In this document: positions 19,098 to 30,191 of the stretch, piece by piece
How the letters are laid out: each line of letters begins with the position of its first letter
Position numbering within the stretch: the stretch's first letter is position 1
Source: Desmodesmus armatus
Taxonomy: Eukaryota; Chlorophyta; Chlorophyceae; Sphaeropleales; Scenedesmaceae
DNA length: 64,000 nucleotides
Direction: 5' to 3'
Assembly (NCBI GenBank): GCA_007449985.2
Contig: VIIQ02000069.1
Span: 379,866 to 443,865, forward strand
Made by a program: the position numbers and the translations under genes
The notes under the pieces: model-generated
Told to the model about the DNA's origin: nothing
What the model saw: the letters and a program-made list of their open reading frames with translations, nothing else
Database searches by the model: none

Positions 19098-19401
19098 TGT
19101 TACGAGTACGGTTGTGTCGCGTCGACATTCCGTCGACCTTCCGCGTAATCCAAGTTGTTTCGAGTTGTGTGCGAGTATATATTGGCATGCGTCCTTGTTT
19201 TCTGGGAGACTGTTAGACTGTTGCCTATACTTCCTGTAACCAACGTTGCACAGTCAACCTTCAGTTCTCCAATTCACGCTTCCTTCTCGCACGCTGGAAG
19301 ACTCACTTGTCTGGTATCGAAATCAGCTAGTTACGAGTCTTACGGCTGCTGCATGCATCCAGTAGGCTTGATGCACGACCAGCGAGAGCTGTTTCCCAAC
19401 A
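19098..19401 (+). repeat. Left LTR
   Basis: 304 bp with TG...CA ends, identical by eye to 21283-21586. It contains TATATATT at about 19176, a candidate promoter TATA box, and CTTCCTGTAACC at about 19230, which includes a TGTAA polyadenylation motif. The order (TATA, then TGTAA) fits an LTR U3-R-U5. Confidence 0.95.
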
Positions 19402-19486
19402 AGTGGTAGCGGGCTCCTGTCGGTCCTGTCTCGGGACTTTCGTCCTTCTGGTTTGCCCATTTGCTTCCTCTTCTGTGCTCACCACC

Positions 19487-20347
19487 ATGACGGACGAGTT
19501 GCAGCGTGGTACCGAGTATCTCACTCAGCTCAACAGCAGGCTACAAGAGCTTGAGCAGCAAGTTCACCACTTGAATGTCAGCAGCTCTAGCTCTAGCACT
19601 CATTCCTCTTCCCGCATCAAGCCCCTCAAGCCTGCATCTTTTGACGGTCATACCCCCTCAGCTGCCAACTGGACCTTCCAGATGGAGAACTACCTCACGG
19701 CAGCTGGTGAAGACCTCAACAGCGCCCTTGCTGTTGCTGATGCTGTCACCTACCTGAAGGACGCAGCACAGACCTGGTACCGGCAGCACCAGCAGGCTGT
19801 GGAGCTCTGCACGACCGTTCCCTTCTCCACATGGGCCGAGCTCAAGGCAGCGTTGCTGCACCAGTTTGCCCCCATCGACCCTCAGGCCCATGCGCGTGAC
19901 CTGCTGATGGAGCTCTGTGCTACCCAGCACCCCGACATCGTCCCGTTCAGTGAACGCTTCACTGCTGTGGCGGTCGACTTACCCAGCATGAGCGAAGGCG
20001 ACAAGGTCTACCTGTATACCCGCGGCCTTCCCACAGATGTGCGCATGCACGTGCGCATGCACAACCCCTCAACCCTCAGTACAGCTATGGAGCTTGCTGC
20101 GCAGGCCGGTGAGGTTGCCCATGGCGGCAGCGGGATACCCCCTCCCCTTGCAGCAATCCCCACAGGCCCATCAGCTGGCCCCACCCCCATGGAGCTGGGC
20201 GCCATGCGCACGCGCTACCGTGGCACGTCAGATGCTGGCTCCGTCTGCTACTTCTGCAACCAGCCTGGCCACAGCTTCCGCCACTGCAGAGAGCTGGCCC
20301 TGCTTAAGCGCGAGTGGGCTGCTAAGCAGGCAGGCCATGCTAAGTGA
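19487..20347 (+). CDS. gag: Gag polyprotein of the TR-GAG element
   Basis: 286 aa from ATG 19487. This start is preferred because it opens the acidic/coiled-coil segment DELQRGTEYLTQL; an in-frame ATG at 19403 would add 28 residues. Order of parts: a coiled coil (about 3-35), a serine stretch, a capsid-like core with FDG, WTFQMENYL and TWYRQ, then FSERFTAVAVDLP. The PMELGAMR motif comes next, then one CCHC zinc knuckle C-x2-C-x4-H-x4-C at about 254-267. These features match Ty3/gypsy-type Gag. The ORF is intact, which agrees with recent activity. Confidence 0.92.
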   Translation: MTDELQRGTEYLTQLNSRLQELEQQVHHLNVSSSSSSTHSSSRIKPLKPASFDGHTPSAANWTFQMENYLTAAGEDLNSALAVADAVTYLKDAAQTWYRQHQQAVELCTTVPFSTWAELKAALLHQFAPIDPQAHARDLLMELCATQHPDIVPFSERFTAVAVDLPSMSEGDKVYLYTRGLPTDVRMHVRMHNPSTLSTAMELAAQAGEVAHGGSGIPPPLAAIPTGPSAGPTPMELGAMRTRYRGTSDAGSVCYFCNQPGHSFRHCRELALLKREWAAKQAGHAK

Positions 20348-21282
20348 GTGTGCTGCTTTGATTCAGGCCTCCCTGCATGACAAATGAACAAGCGGCCTGA
20401 AAGTGTGGTTAGTGTGGTTGGTGGTGATGCCATTGGTTGTGTTATGCTGTTTCTGGTATGGTTTGTGGTGTGTGTTCTCTTGGCTTCCTATCAGCAGCCT
20501 GCAAGGTAGACACCTTTTGATACCCTTTCAGAAGCGGGGTTGTACTGAACGCATACCATGCTGTCCGCTGCTAGTGTTGCCAGAGTTCCGCCCATGTTCA
20601 GGTTGCGCCATGCCTGGTGGCTCGAGCGGTTTACCATCTTGCCACTTGTCAAGGTGTACTGTTGTATGTTGTGGTGGCACACACCTGGCTGATGGTGTTT
20701 GTTGTGCTTGGTGCCTTGTTCACTTAGTTCAGTTTTGCACTTCTGCACCTTTCACCAACTGTCTGTGTGTGCTTGGGACGGCAGTAGTAGAGCCCTGCTG
20801 TGCGGTTTTCCCACGTGGTCTGCTCTACTCCTGTTGTTTTGAGTGAGGCTGTTCATGGGCAGCCTAGGTCAGTTTCTGGGTTTGCTGACTTTCAGTAGGC
20901 AGACTGTGCTGAGCAAGGATACACATCATACGGTGGGCAGGTGCTGTTCGGGCCACCTGTTTGGTCACACCGTGGTCGAGGTTGTTGAGTAGGCCGCTCA
21001 CTCCTCATGACGTGCTTGTGCCTCTTTTGGTGGCATCAAGTCACATAGGAAGCACAATGCAATGTGATCTTTGTGTCTTGGCCCTGTTGAGCCTGCTGAC
21101 ACTCCCGGTTGTGCGCACTGTGGCATCTGCCACATCTGGTTGGTGCACCCTGTTCCCTGTTGCTGTGTTGTCAGTTTGCTTGCCATGCCGTGTTGTGCTT
21201 TCCTTATTGTCTTCTGGCTTTTTCTTATGCCTTCTTTTGCTTCGCAATGTGGACATTGCGCCCTTGAAAAGGGGGGGCGTGG
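20348..21282 (+). other. Non-coding interior of the TR-GAG element
   Basis: 935 bp between the gag stop and the right LTR with no pol-like ORF. It is GT-rich on the + strand and ends in the GAAAAGGGGGGG purine tract next to the right LTR (21266-21282), the expected site of plus-strand priming. Confidence 0.8.
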
Positions 21283-21586
21283 TGTTACGAGTACGGTTGT
21301 GTCGCGTCGACATTCCGTCGACCTTCCGCGTAATCCAAGTTGTTTCGAGTTGTGTGCGAGTATATATTGGCATGCGTCCTTGTTTTCTGGGAGACTGTTA
21401 GACTGTTGCCTATACTTCCTGTAACCAACGTTGCACAGTCAACCTTCAGTTCTCCAATTCACGCTTCCTTCTCGCACGCTGGAAGACTCACTTGTCTGGT
21501 ATCGAAATCAGCTAGTTACGAGTCTTACGGCTGCTGCATGCATCCAGTAGGCTTGATGCACGACCAGCGAGAGCTGTTTCCCAACA
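21283..21586 (+). repeat. Right LTR
   Basis: 304-bp copy of the left LTR, identical by eye, followed by the CGCCT target duplication at 21587-21591. Confidence 0.95.
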
Positions 21587-21591
21587 CGCCT

Positions 21592-22048
21592 AGGCTGCCC
21601 CTGAAGTGGTGGTGATCCAAGTCGGACCCACGAGCCTGAAATATACGCCGAGTGTGAAGCCAAAGCCCGTGCGTAGTGTCCTATTCCTATATAATGAGCG
21701 CATTGAATGATGCAACGACATGCTCATGGAACTGTACCCGCCCGGCCTGAAGGACTCAAAGAGGCAATGTGACAGGGTGAGGCCGACAGTGTAAGGCAAT
21801 ACGCTTGATCACAACCGATACATACTCGTGACACTGTGTGATCCGATCGGCGATCATGTACTACATGTGTAGTACACAACACTTGATGTCAACAGATGTG
21901 AATCAGCGGCAGTGGCAGAAGCAGCCCCGTCAACATGTCCACCAAGCAACACACGGTGACAAGCAAAGCTGTGCACTGCACACTGAGGTCAGCGGTACAG
22001 ACATGCCATGACTCATTGCCGATGACTCATCATCAGTCAGATCCATAC
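21592..22048. other. Right flank of the LTR element, nothing recognised
   Basis: The sequence continues the DNA left of 19093. Only short ORFs are present. TCCTATATAATGAGCG near 21690 could be a TATA-containing segment but no gene follows it. Confidence 0.35.
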
Positions 22049-22211
22049 CGTTGCAAGTGGCTGGTTCGAAGCTGCCACCACTGCATGGGGGTCATGGTCG
22101 TGTAGCCCGCATCGCAGGTCAACACACAGATGCCACCGTTGAAGATGCTGGAGACTCCACCACAGTGGAGGGTGCCGTGGCTGACGCCGAGAGATGTTGT
22201 GCTGCATGTGT
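22049..22211 (-). pseudogene. Sushi/CCP-like exon, probably broken
   Basis: On the - strand an acceptor (TATGTCAG) opens an exon reading DTCSTTSLGVSHGTLHC, then GICVLTCDAGY, ending at a GT donor. The C...GTLHC...C-x-L-x-C-x-x-GY pattern is that of a complement-control (Sushi) module. The expected end of the module (GSFEPATCNG) is present, but in another frame, so one base appears to be lost. It may belong with the fragments at 22698-22842 and 23221-23409, or with the RCC1 gene downstream on the same strand. Confidence 0.45.
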
Positions 22212-22697
22212 CTGACATAAGATAAAGATAAAGATACAGAGACACCCCCTTGGTCTCTTAACGCCATAGGACTTCTTCCCATTGGCCTCGCGTCCGTTGA
22301 GGACGGCTCTTCACACCAACACTCCTGGGGGTCTAGGGCAACGGCACTCGTGGCCACATCTCACTCCCAGGGGCACACCTGGGGGCCGTGTAAACCCACC
22401 GAAATTCAGGCTGGAGATGTTGTTCGACATGGGAGATTGGATGCTGTAAGGTATCACCCTTGACCCTGACATGATGGCTGCATGCATGTACACAGCGGTG
22501 ATGTCAGGACAAAGTGGCAGGCACAAAGACATATGTTTCAAGCTTTACTAGCTATCCTGCCGCACTAAGGGCGGCTCCTGCACACACACAAAATACACTT
22601 TTCACCCTCTCAACAGGGCGCCCCAAAACGGTAAAGGGTGAGCTCTTGCTAGGGCCCATCCTTGTGAAGAGCCTTTGGCCACACCAGCGGCACTCAC

Positions 22698-22842
22698 GCT
22701 CGCAGGAGTGAGTGACTCTGCTGTAGATGTGCCCTTCTTCGCACTTGCAGCTGGCACTCAAGAGCATGGCCTCGCACGGCTTGTCGCAAGTGCCGATGTC
22801 TCCTTGCCAGCAGCAGTCATCTGGACGGTTGGCACGTTTTTT
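22698..22842 (-). CDS. Cysteine-rich exon of an unrecognised secreted protein
   Basis: An acceptor-to-donor segment reading RPDDCCWQGDIGTCDKPC, then ASCKCEEGHIYSRVTHSCE. It has seven or more cysteines in about 45 residues, resembling EGF-like or TNFR-like modules. No exact family is recognised. Splice edges look good (TCTCAG and GTGAGTGCC). Confidence 0.4.
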
Positions 22843-23220
22843 CTGAGATTGTTTCTGTATGGAATAACACAAGCGACACAATATTGCATAACATGGGGCA
22901 ACTAACATGGTCATTCAAGCTCGTTGGGTGGTAGGCAAAGCTCAACAGCCTCCTTGTTGGAGTCAACCTGTTGTGATGAGTGGTCACCCATGCACACTGC
23001 AGCTGCTGGAGCGATCACAGAGCAGCTGCCGACACGAACATTGTGCGTAATGATAACCGTGCATGTTGTTGGACCGCGTGACTTCCTGAAACTTGCCTCC
23101 CATTTGGATATGGTGACTAAAGCTTCGCGATGCAGATTTGCTCCCCGGGAGTAGCGGCAAATGTGCACCTGCAACCAAGATCAGCGCGGAAGTCGGTGCA
23201 TACGCGTAGTTTTTTACTTC

Positions 23221-23409
23221 TCAGATGGCAAATGTCAAGCAAGGTGCTGTGTAGCTGGTTTTCACCATCGGTTCCGGAACTGCTGCAGCGGGGCCTACTG
23301 CTGCTGTAGGAAGGTTTGACAGACCCATGGACGACCCGCTGACAGCTTGCAATATGACGACACAAGTCAAGATAGCTGCCAGAGGCTTTTGCAGCAACGT
23401 GAGAGCCAT
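23221..23409 (-). CDS. Possible signal-peptide exon
   Basis: A - strand ORF of 62 aa begins MALTLLQKPLAAILTCVVIL and continues QAVSGSSMG, a good secretory signal peptide with a cleavage-like AVSG. It reaches a TGA with no obvious donor, so the exon edge is unresolved. It could be the 5' end of the cysteine-rich fragments to its left. Confidence is low because no homologue is recognised. Confidence 0.35.
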   Translation of the reverse strand: MALTLLQKPLAAILTCVVILQAVSGSSMGLSNLPTAAVGPAAAVPEPMVKTSYTAPCLTFAI

Positions 23410-23449
23410 TGAGACCTTGATGAAAGCGCAAGAAGGATTTCAATTCTCA

Positions 23450-24575
23450 GATGTGACAGTGGTTGATTCGAAAAGACTTTGAGTTGTGATTGTGTATGTT
23501 TTTGCTTGATTGCGGGGCGGAGCGCAGGCGCACAAACGCACAATTGATAGTCAGATCTGCAAGTATGAAAGCAAAAAGTGCTTGGAGAGCTCTGATAAGC
23601 AGTATGCAGTCAGCAGATTTCACCGAAGTGGCCATGCTTGTTGCTGCTGTCGCCCACATGGGGCAGCCCATGTACACGTTCCACTCGGATGACAGTTTGA
23701 ACCGTCTCTACTGTTGGAAGACTGAAAGATTTGGCTTCGCACACATTGGCCAAGGTCGCAACAGAACATCTAGATGACTGCAACAGATGACTGTTGGATC
23801 GCACGTGCAGTGGACCTCCGGGCCACGTAGCACCAGATGTGCGTCCGTCACTATGTGCAAACCTCTCGGGACGCACGGCAGCTGCTGCAAATGCCTTTGC
23901 ACTGCCTGTCATACTTTCACCAGCGGTCCCAGGCAGGTTGGTGCTGGACTGCCGGAGTCCATGCAATAGATCAACCGTAATCAAGACAATGCTGGTGGAA
24001 ACACGTAAAAAAGCCTGGAAGGGAAAGGGAAGGGTGGTGGCCCTGTCAGAAGTAGCCTAGGGTAGGCCCTGCCATAGGTCGGGAATTTCCAGTTTGAACC
24101 ATTCCCAGTTCGAACTATGCAATAGACAGCTGGGTCCGGACCTGGTTCACTTGGACTTTCTGAAGCAGGCGGGCTGATGGGTGGTGGGTGGGTGGGTGGG
24201 GGGGGAGGGAGGGCTTGGAAGGGAGGGCAGGGGCTGCCCTCCCTTCCCTTCAATGCACACACTTGGCAGTGGCACCTGCCTTATGCCTGGCAGCCAGCTG
24301 TAGCCCTGAGCTCTGCTGCTGAGTCGCTCACCCCCCCCCCCCCCGCAACACCCCACACACACAACCCCACCCCCACCCGCAGGGGGGGGGGGGGGGGAGG
24401 TGAACGTGAGGGACTTGGGCCTTTGGCTGAGACCGGGGCCCTTGTTCACAATGCACTTGCTTGCAGCAGCATCCCCTCTCCAGCAGCCTCCACAGACAGG
24501 GTATTGGTTGCGTGACTGTCGAGGCCTCACACATCATCGGTCAACCCCCCTCTGCAACCGTACTGCAACAGCTTG
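23450..24575. other. Unassigned stretch with mono-C and mono-G tracts
   Basis: Only short ORFs without family signs. Long C (about 24331-24344) and G (about 24381-24397) tracts sit 40 bp apart and could pair as an inverted repeat. Duplicated GGTGGGTGGGTGGG sequence lies at about 24180-24205. Confidence 0.35.
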
Positions 24576-25250
24576 ACAAAATTGAATGTTCCAAATGTCA
24601 GCTGCTCTTGAGCCTGCCTGAGTGCAGCCTTAGCTGCTTCTCATCAACAGCAGCACCATCAGCACCTTGTCACCAGCAGCACCCACAGACACAATGTCAG
24701 ACAGGTATGCCACAGCATCATCTGCTGTGACTGTGCATCAACAGCAAGTCGCATGTGGTAATGCACGCTGCACACTTTGGGCTGACAATGTCAACATAGA
24801 ACGTCTGACACAGAAAACGCGCAGAAGAAATGGACACTGCACGAACATCAGACGCAGGCAGGTTCAAATGTCAGCGCTGCAGCTTTGCCATTTCCAACTG
24901 CTCTTGAGCCTGCCGCAGTGCGACCTTAGCAGCCTCTAGCAGCACCTCGTCATCAGCAGCACCCACATACACTGCTGCAGCCCCCACAGTGTCACATGCT
25001 GCAATTGCGCTTCAACAGCACATTGCATGCGACAAACTCAGGGCTGAGGCGTTCACACCCACAGAAACTCAACGCAGAAAACACGCAGCGCAAACGCAAA
25101 CTGTACAAAAGTCTGAGATACAGACAGGCAGATCACTGAACAGTTCTCAACCATCAGCACAGCAGCTTTGCCATCTCCAGCTGCTCCTGAGCTTCAAGCT
25201 GCATTGCAGCCTTATATAAAGAGATATATCAGCCTCAAGCAGCACCTCCC
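24575..25250 (-). repeat. Three tandem copies of one coiled-coil exon
   Basis: On the - strand one intact-looking copy (about 24985-24862) has a CTGCAG acceptor and reads VGAADDEVLLEAAKVALRQA, then QEQLEMAKLQR and a stop. Degenerate copies lie at about 25245-25160, with a 25-bp AT-rich insertion, and at about 24700-24585, with frameshifts. Flanking CGTCTGAC/GCAGAAAACGC sequence is also repeated. The parent gene is not recognised; the helix resembles a coiled coil. Confidence 0.6.
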
Positions 25251-28130
25251 AGCTTGTTGTTTTTGTCCAGCATTGCCTAATTGTGTGCGCTAACCAGGCT
25301 GCGGGAGGGGGGGGGGGGAGATGGCAAATGCAGTGCCCCACCCGCTGGGGCTTCGCTAGGCTGTGACGATTCGATTGTACCCATGAATAGGGGCATTTGG
25401 GGGCTCTGATAGTCGAAGTGCCTGTGTCAGTTTCAAATACTCACTAGTAATCCCTTCCCTTGACTCAAAGGCCTTGAGGGCTGACAGCTGAGCCGAGCTA
25501 TTTCTTTCTGAACACAAGGAAGTCAAGCTGCTGCAGCTGCTGCAGGAGTGCAGCATCAAGCAGACTGGCAGCGCAGAGGCAGATCCACAGGCAGAGGTGT
25601 GCGATGCACTTGGTGTTCTCGACAAGCTCCATTTGCATCCCACGCCGCCAAAAGCAGTCTGGAAGAAGGTGGTGCAGCAGCAGGTACGTTGCACACAGGA
25701 ACACCCAACACTCTCGCAGCACCATAATGCCTTCGAAAGCATGAATTCATGTTGCACGATGCAAGCTACAGCAATCCAATAAAATCAGGGCCCCAGAACT
25801 GCACTGAACGCCTTTCCTATGAAGGAGTCGTGTCTAACCGTTTGGCGGCATGCTAGCTTATGTGTGTTTGTGGCTGTGTCTGAGCTTCCCAGCCTCGAGT
25901 TACCTGCGCGCTGTTTCCCTATACAGGTCCCCTTGCAGCTTGGAGCCGCCTTCACAGCAGCAGCTCAGCACGACAGCAAGTCCCCAGCCATAAAGACAGC
26001 CATGGGTGCCCTGGACAAGCTCCTGCGCAAAGCCTGTGACGCAGGCATTGCAGGCATCACAGCCAGCATCCAGCAGCAGCTGCAGCAGTCTGGGGTGCTG
26101 CAGCAGCTCTCTGCGGTCCTGGCAGCAATGACTGCAGAGATGCAGGCTGAAACAGCTGCCCTAGCTGCTGGCGATTGAGATGCAGCCAGAGGACATGCGC
26201 AGCAGTTCAGTGCGGACACTGGCTTGCAGTCACGCCTGGCTGTTGCTGTGGGTTACCGCTACCTGCTGTGGCAGTTTTGGCTTTCTCGCGGAACCTCTGC
26301 TGCTGCTGCTGCTGCGTTTGCGGGCTCAGGCGGGCTTGCAGGTGTCGTGATGCAGTTTGCCACAGCAGGGCTGCGGCATGCCAGCAGCATCGTGCAGCAC
26401 GTGCTGCCAGCTGTGCGACAGCATACTCTACAGCTGGCTGCGCCACTTGAACGTCGGCTGCAAATGAGCAGCCAGCGAGCTTGGGCGCTGTGCATACGTA
26501 TAACAAGCACAAGCGATACAGATCTACTGTCGCAACCACAGCAGCAGGGGCAGGGCAGTGAAGCCGGTGTCTGGCAGCAGCTGCTGCTGTCACCGCACCT
26601 GCTGGCCTGTGTTGCAGCGGTGGTTGGGATTGGCACCTATCGCTTGAGCAAACCGTCCGTGGCGACACAGTGTGACCCAATGCACGCCAGCAGCAGTAAC
26701 AGCAGCAAGGAGATTGGCAGCGGTGCTAGCAGCGGGGACGCAGGGCAGCTTGAGCAGCAACAGCAGTGCGCCCCTGGTGGCAGCAGCAGCTGGGGCGGCG
26801 GGGCGACCCTCACAGCCTCCCAGCTGCAGCTGCTACAGCTGCTGGGCTTGGCCCCTGAAGTGATGGACTGGGCGCTACACCCGTGTTGACCTTGTATCGT
26901 TGTGCATACAACTATCTGCGGCACTTACTGCATGTATCGATTGTTGCGAAGCTTCCTCGCAGCGGCAACAGCAGCAACAGGGCCAGCGGGGACATGGGCC
27001 AGCACCAGCCAAAGTGGATCACAGCCAGGCAATGAACGCCTGAGGTCAGTGGGCATAGGCCCACTGCTGTCGCTGTTGCTACATGTCGCTGTTGCAAGCG
27101 GGGCCGCGTGCTGCGACCCCGGCAGCGAATCCAGCAGCGCCTGCCCCGGCGACAGTGACAGCACCTACAGTGCCGCAACTGCAGCCTGCAGCACCGGAGC
27201 TGTTGCGGTGCCACCACTGTCCGCAACGTTCGTCGAGTATGTGACAGCCCTCGAAGCTTCCCTACGCGCAATCTCACAGGTACTGGAACGGAGCGACGTG
27301 ACAAACCTGTGTAGGATAAGCTTGGATGCATCCACATTTGCAACTATACCTATCCTGCTGCATGGCGATGAGCACACCAACTCTCTGCTGGTGCTGCACA
27401 TGGGGCTTTGTGGGCCTGCAGCACTAGCGCAGGAGCAGCAGCAGCTCTTCAACTTGCTCAGCACACTGCAGAAGCTTAGCTATTGCGTAGGGGCAGGAAG
27501 TCAGCGGTCTTTCAAGGAGGGCCAGGCAGCCAGCTGCTGCTTGGCAGCTGGGCACTCAGCTGTGGCGCTGCTGAAGATGGCATCACTGATGGCAGCACCA
27601 GTGTGGTCCGAAGGGTGGTGGGCGCGGTGGCGGTTGGGTGCAGCCCGGCACAACGGGTGGCAGCAAGGCAGAACAGTGGGGGAGGGGTGCAGAGGCAGAG
27701 GCCAACAGGTGCAACTATTGATCTGACTCTGCTGGTGCTGCCACGAGTTGTACTGAGTTGTTATAACACCCTGTCACCACTGCGGTACCAGCCCTTTACA
27801 CTAGACTTGTGGAAACGAGTGTACAAGGTTGCAGCAGTAGACTTGCAGAGGTGCACAGCAGTAGAACAGTAGAGTGTGATAGAGTAGGCTCGCAGGAGCT
27901 TTGGAGCAGTGAAACACTGACAGGCTGGCACACTGAAAGCAGTGCCAGCAAGGCTGGAAGCACAGGAGACAGAACAGCACTGTGGCTTTGAGAGCACGGA
28001 GCAGAAAGCGTCAGGGACGCATGAACGTATCAGGCCTTCTAGTTACACGTAGATGCAGCATACGTGGGGAAAACCTGTTTCCTGCTTTTGCAGCAGCAGG
28101 CGCGCGCATATATAGCCGTACTGAAAAAGC

Positions 28131-28183
28131 TTCTAGAAGCTTCCAGAAGCTTCTAGAAGCTTCCAGAAGCTTCCAAAAGCTTC
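28131..28183. promoter_or_regulatory. Perfect heat-shock-element array with adjacent TATA
   Basis: TTCTAGAAGCTTCCAGAAGC is followed by near-identical units: eleven TTC or GAA blocks with exact 2-bp spacers, of which only one (AAA in place of GAA) is imperfect. This is the canonical binding site of trimeric heat-shock factor. ATATATA (28108-28114) lies 17 bp to its left, so a leftward (- strand) transcript is the best guess. No heat-shock gene is found on either side; it lies within the decayed MYND locus. Confidence 0.85.
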
Positions 28184-28299
28184 GGATGCACCAAACGGGC
28201 AACTGACAGCACCCTTGGAATCAGAAAAATAAAAGGATTCCAATGGTGCAGGCCGCAGGGCCTGAAAGTGCCTGTACGCAAAGATAAAGAAGGGCCTTA

Positions 28300-28317
28300 G
28301 AACATTCTGGAAGGTCC
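28300..28317. promoter_or_regulatory. Second heat-shock element
   Basis: GAACATTCTGGAAGGTCC fits GAA-nn-TTC-nn-GAA-nn-TCC, one mismatch from a four-block element. It lies 117 bp right of the main array. AAAATAAAAGG at about 28227 between them could serve as a TATA box for rightward transcription. Confidence 0.6.
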
Positions 28318-30191
28318 TTACACAGGCACTTGTAGGGCTCCAAATCCTCACCAAAATAACATTGACTGGTCAAAAAACAAACTGTGAGGTACGTGTGGCC
28401 TGCATGGAGGCTTCACCCTGACGAGTGTAATTGCCACCCGCAGGCACGAACAGCGTGCAACAAAAGGGACAACATGAACGTACGAGATGCTTTCCACAAG
28501 CTCACGTGCTGTTGTGCCATCGTCATGTCATTTCAACTCTTTCGGCTTTCACCCGGCACAGCAGGCCCTTAAAGCAACCGTAACAAGTCAAGACATCGTT
28601 CCGTGACTCGACCGTTCGCAGGCGTGCTGACAGAACGCAGGAAAGGCATGCCTCGAACATCAGCAGTAGCACTTGCACAGCACCAGCCTGGCAGGACTGG
28701 GAGGCCACAGCACATGGTGCTTGCTGGTGCGATATATTATTCAATGCTACAGCAACCCCTCACAACCTCACAACCACTCACAGGGGCTGTGCAACATGCA
28801 AAGGGATCAGGGGTCCCTTCCTCCCTGCAGCAGCGCTGGGACAGGGGAATAGTCTGCAAACTGGCAAGCATGCTCACTGCAATCGACTATTCAAAGCTAT
28901 ATCAACACGTTACAACCCCTCAGTCATGTACAGCAGCTATGCAGCGTGCACTCGGGTCATTGGCCCCTGTGTCCATGCGCAGCAGCACTGATCAAGGGCA
29001 GAGTGTGCAGGCAACGTGCATATGCATATGACAAAGGCAGGTATGCTTCGTCACACGAAAACACTGATAGGTACTAGTTTTCATGGCCCACACCAGCTGT
29101 GTCGCCACAGCTGTGGTTGCACTCATCACGGACAAGGCCGACCCGGCCGCATGCATGCTCATACTCTCATTCCATGGAGTCTTCAAAGACACAGCAGGCT
29201 GAAGGAAAACCACGCATCATGTCTAGCATCACTCTGCTTCATGGCCTGCACCAGTTTTGTTGCCATACTTAGGGTTGCACTCCTCACGGAAAAGGCTGAT
29301 CCGGCCGTATGCAAGCTGGCACCTGTAATGCCAGGGGGTGCTGCAGGCCACCCTTTTACCTTCACATACTACTCAGTTAGGCATGTCTGCTGCCTGGTTG
29401 TGTCGCAGGTTGAGGAGCTAACAGCTGTTGCGCAGCACAGCGCCGCATGCCCTCCTCCGCAGAAGCCTGGCCCTCCAGGCGCAAGGTGCGTGGCGCAGTA
29501 GCAGTCGTCAGATTTGAAGCATAGTCTATGTGGCGGCATGATTGCCTCCCCGATCAGCGAGTCAACTGCGCACTGTATGGCAGCCATGAGTGCTTCCTTG
29601 GGCTTTGTACTGGCGAATGGTGTTCACCGAGCCAGGAAACATGGCCAGATCTTGCCTGCATGGCTTGTAAAGATGGGTGCCGTACTGGCCGCACGGCATG
29701 TTTGTTGGGGATCAACCATAGAGCCAGGCCAGCATATGGAGAGCTTGGCAGCCACAGTGCGCGAGTGGGTGGGTGGCATGGACGCACCAGCAGGTGCACA
29801 GCTGCCAGCTGCTGGCTGCTCCCCACAGCAGCTGCAGCAGCAGCTGGATGCGCTGCTGTCACTGACTGGCTGAGCCCAGCAGGGGATGCAGCAGGGGCTG
29901 ACAGATGCCTCACTTGCAGCGCTGGTGCAGCAGCTGCAGGCAACTGGGGCCATGCTGAGCAGCATCGCAGTACCCCACTTCTGCAACAATCCGGCATGCG
30001 CAAAGCTCAGCGGCCCCACAGAGGTGCGGTTGGTGTCAGGGCGCAGCTGCATCTGTGCGGGATGCCGCATAGCGCGCTACTGTGGGCGGGCCTGTCAGCG
30101 GGCAGCCTGGACGCAGCACAAGCCCGTGTGCAAGGTGCTGGCTGCCACCGTTGCAACTGGACGGATTTCAGAATGGGGCGCCGCTCTGTGA

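Larger units (their letters stand above)
19098..21586 (+). mobile_element. Gag-only LTR retrotransposon (TR-GAG type)
   Basis: A complete 2,489-bp element. It has two 304-bp LTRs (19098-19401 and 21283-21586) that begin TGTTACGAG, end CCCAACA and look identical. It is flanked by the 5-bp duplication CGCCT (19093-19097 and 21587-21591). A TGGTAGCGGGC primer-binding-like sequence follows the left LTR, and a purine tract (GAAAAGGGGGGG) precedes the right LTR. The only ORF is gag. I find no protease, reverse transcriptase, RNase H or integrase, so it must depend on enzymes from another element. Identical LTRs mean a recent insertion. Confidence 0.95.
25519..30191 (+). pseudogene. MYND-type zinc-finger protein gene, decayed
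   Basis: Segments in order: an exon ending at 25683 (KEVKLLQLLQECSIK...KAVWKKVVQQQ), an exon from 25927 (LQLGAAFTAAAQHDSK...LSAVLAAMTAEMQAE), then LAVAVGYRYLLWQFWLSRG, SIVQHVLPAVRQHTLQLAAP and LTASQLQLLQLLGLAPEVM. Further on come IGPLLSLLLHVAVASG, QQLQQQLDALLSL and a C-terminal MYND finger (CNNPACAKL...CAGCRIARYCGRACQRAAW..HKPVCK, 29970-30140). Damage: in-frame TGA at 26176-26178 and 29871-29873, where the reading frame resumes correctly on the far side, and a +1 frameshift near 26880. Both TGA codons are one C-to-T change from CGA. MYND fingers bind proline-rich partners. Repeated segments occur at 28.7-29.3 kb. This could be a functional gene with assembly errors, but decay is more likely. 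Confidence 0.75.

Noticed and set aside
20348..21282. Search for reverse transcriptase or integrase in the LTR element
   Set aside because: No pol motif in any frame; only short ORFs.
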